Shown in pieces: positions 62,925 to 64,000 of a stretch of DNA of 64,000 nucleotides. The position numbers and the translations under genes are program-made. The stretch is from Lachnospira sp900551945. GTDB lineage: Bacteria > Bacillota > Clostridia > Lachnospirales > Lachnospiraceae. The stretch covers positions 21,240 to 85,239 of the forward strand of contig DBFCCI010000045.1 of assembly GCA_048380335.1 (NCBI GenBank). Reading direction: 5' to 3'. A model generated the notes under the pieces. It was not told the origin of the DNA, searched no databases, and saw only the letters and a program-made list of their open reading frames with translations. Within the stretch, counting starts at the first letter, position 1. Each line of letters starts with the position of its first letter.

Positions 62925-63827
62925 TCAAGTTTTACTATTATTCTCCACCCATTCTTCTACATAATTAATAAAGCACTCTGCGCTATATGATGGTCTTGTT
63001 TCTTTTCTCCATGCCAGAAAAATATTTCTTACAAAACCTTCATCAGCAAATGGAACTATTGCTGTGTGTTTGTTGGCGTATTCTTGAGCCAAATAATCAG
63101 CAAGGATACCTACACACCAATTCTTTTTTGCCGATTCCACTATTAATGCTTCATCACTTATTTCTAGCTGTATTTCAAGCTTTAATCCACCTTTTGCAAA
63201 ACGACTTACATTTACAGGAAAAAATGAATAGTCATGTCCCTTTAAGGCAACTGGTACATTATTCAAATCTTTATATTCTATTGCTTTTTTAGTTGCTAAT
63301 GGGTGATTTTCATTCATAACAACACAAAACTTGTGTGAAAAACAAAATAAAACCTGCATTAAATTAGCATCAATTGGTTCAGATAAAAATGCAAGGTCTA
63401 TTTGTCCTTTTTTCATCATTTCATATATAGGATAATCTGGATATTCAACAAAGTTAAGGTGAATATTAGGATATTTTTCATAAAAACCTTTTAAAAAATC
63501 AATTGAAAGATATCTTAAAACGCCATATGATGAAGCTATTCTAAGCACTACAATATTATTTTCAAAATCTGACTGTTCTTTAAAATCTTCTCTTATCTTT
63601 TCATACTGATATAGTATTGCCTCTGCTCGCTCTTTTAATCGGTCTGCAAATCTTGTAGGATACATTCCGTCTTTCGTTCGTACAAATAACGTTTCCCCTA
63701 ACTCCTGCTCTAATCTGTTAATAGTTTTACTTACTGCCTGCGCCGACAAATACAATTCTTCTGCCGCCCTATGAATATTTCCTAATTTATACACTTTTAA
63801 AAAACACAATAAATTTCTTTCGTTCAT
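62925..63827 (-). CDS. LysR-family transcriptional regulator
   Basis: The 300-residue regulator has an N-terminal winged HTH (LLCFLKVYKLGNIHRAAEELYLSAQAVSKTINRLEQELGETLFVRT) and a periplasmic-binding-protein-like effector domain. LysR regulators usually control the divergent neighbour, here the gene starting at 63985 whose product is beyond the window. Confidence 0.95.
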   Translation of the reverse strand: MNERNLLCFLKVYKLGNIHRAAEELYLSAQAVSKTINRLEQELGETLFVRTKDGMYPTRFADRLKERAEAILYQYEKIREDFKEQSDFENNIVVLRIASSYGVLRYLSIDFLKGFYEKYPNIHLNFVEYPDYPIYEMMKKGQIDLAFLSEPIDANLMQVLFCFSHKFCVVMNENHPLATKKAIEYKDLNNVPVALKGHDYSFFPVNVSRFAKGGLKLEIQLEISDEALIVESAKKNWCVGILADYLAQEYANKHTAIVPFADEGFVRNIFLAWRKETRPSYSAECFINYVEEWVENNSKT

Positions 63828-63859
63828 AAATATTCCTATCTTATAAATTTTCTAATAAT

Positions 63860-63908
63860 GGTTCTAAACTTTACTTGGGGGTAAAGTTTAGAGCCTATTT
63901 ATTTTTTT
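63860..63908 (+). promoter_or_regulatory. Palindrome between LysR gene and divergent gene
   Basis: GGTTCTAAACTTTAC (63860-63874) and GTAAAGTTTAGAGCC (63881-63895) form a 15-bp inverted repeat with a TTGGGGG spacer, followed by a T-rich run. It could be the LysR binding site or a terminator of + strand leader transcription. TATAAT at 63942-63947 is the likely -10 of the divergent gene, with a poor -35 as expected for an activated promoter. Confidence 0.5.
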
Positions 63909-63984
63909 CAAAAAAGAATAGGCATAAACACTCCCATACGATATAATTAAATCACCACAAAATAACACATCAAGGAGAATATTT

Positions 63985-64000
63985 ATGCCTAATACTAATT
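63985..64000 (+). CDS. Start of a divergent gene, cut by window end
   Basis: ATG at 63985 follows AAGGAG (63972-63977) and reads MPNTN before the window ends. Product unknown; probably the target of the adjacent LysR regulator. Confidence 0.6.

Overview
The window is AT-rich DNA (roughly one third G+C by eye, not computed) from an endospore-gene-carrying anaerobe of the Clostridia, most likely family Lachnospiraceae; the genus cannot be fixed from sequence alone. Evidence: a complete spoIIAA-spoIIAB-sigF operon followed by spoVAA-AE, an alpha/beta-type small acid-soluble spore protein, a Csp-like subtilisin, a 3-hydroxyacyl-CoA dehydrogenase of the clostridial acyl-CoA type, and gene orders typical of that group (rpmE-DUF1385-prmC-prfA; tig-clpP-clpX-lon-engB). 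Most genes have strong AGGAGG-like ribosome binding sites, which decide several starts. No rRNA, tRNA or CRISPR array was seen.

Layout. 1-6.9 kb: 3' part of a 3-hydroxyacyl-CoA dehydrogenase, a zinc-ribbon membrane protein, a secreted GH5 cellulase with a 22-residue tandem repeat tail, a Csp-like protease, an unknown beta-helix-like protein and a flavodoxin. 6.9-7.56 kb: relics of IS200/IS605-superfamily elements, including what looks like an IscB/IsrB (HEARO) remnant with a folded RNA. 7.7-12.5 kb: unknown coiled-coil protein, folC, a 46-residue protein and a TPR protein. 12.6-17.6 kb: spoIIA operon and spoVA operon. 17.7-21.5 kb: PBP1A with an Asn-rich tail and an IMPACT/YigZ protein. 21.8-31.2 kb: a carbohydrate locus with a lipoprotein, two permeases (one fused to a zinc-ribbon membrane domain), an ankyrin-GH43 fusion, a degenerate GH105-like protein and a GH28 polygalacturonase. 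31.2-36.5 kb: ABC exporter, XRE regulator, typA and a TnpB-fragment mini-element. 36.5-45.5 kb: LD-carboxypeptidase, two-component system, mecA, a secreted PIG-L deacetylase, an HD-GYP protein with a damaged 5' end, YjbR-type protein, an unknown helical protein and a decayed retropepsin-like gene pair. 45.7-51.7 kb: prfA, prmC, DUF1385, rpmE, an ORF-less mini-element and rho. 52.4-55.1 kb: malic enzyme, radical SAM protein, DUF4364. 55.1-62.4 kb: engB, lon, clpX, clpP, tig and the spore protein. 62.5-64 kb: a toxin/antitoxin chimera, a LysR regulator and the first codons of a divergent gene.

How the genes fit together. The 21.8-31.2 kb locus reads as uptake of pectin/arabinan-type oligosaccharides by an LplABC-like transporter without its own ATPase, followed by hydrolysis inside the cell, since neither the GH43 nor the GH28 has a signal peptide. 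The spoIIA and spoVA genes, the spore protein and the Csp-like protease cover forespore commitment, dipicolinate transport, DNA protection and possibly germination. The engB-lon-clpX-clpP-tig block is the usual protein folding and turnover cluster.

The least ordinary material is (i) the three IS605-type relics, none with an intact gene, which share small hairpins with a recurrent C-A mismatch; (ii) a large inverted-repeat RNA-like structure upstream of the malic enzyme gene; (iii) unusual fusions (ankyrin-GH43, zinc-ribbon-permease, UPF0175-DUF3368). Coordinates of hairpins and reading frames were worked out by hand, and no database search was run.
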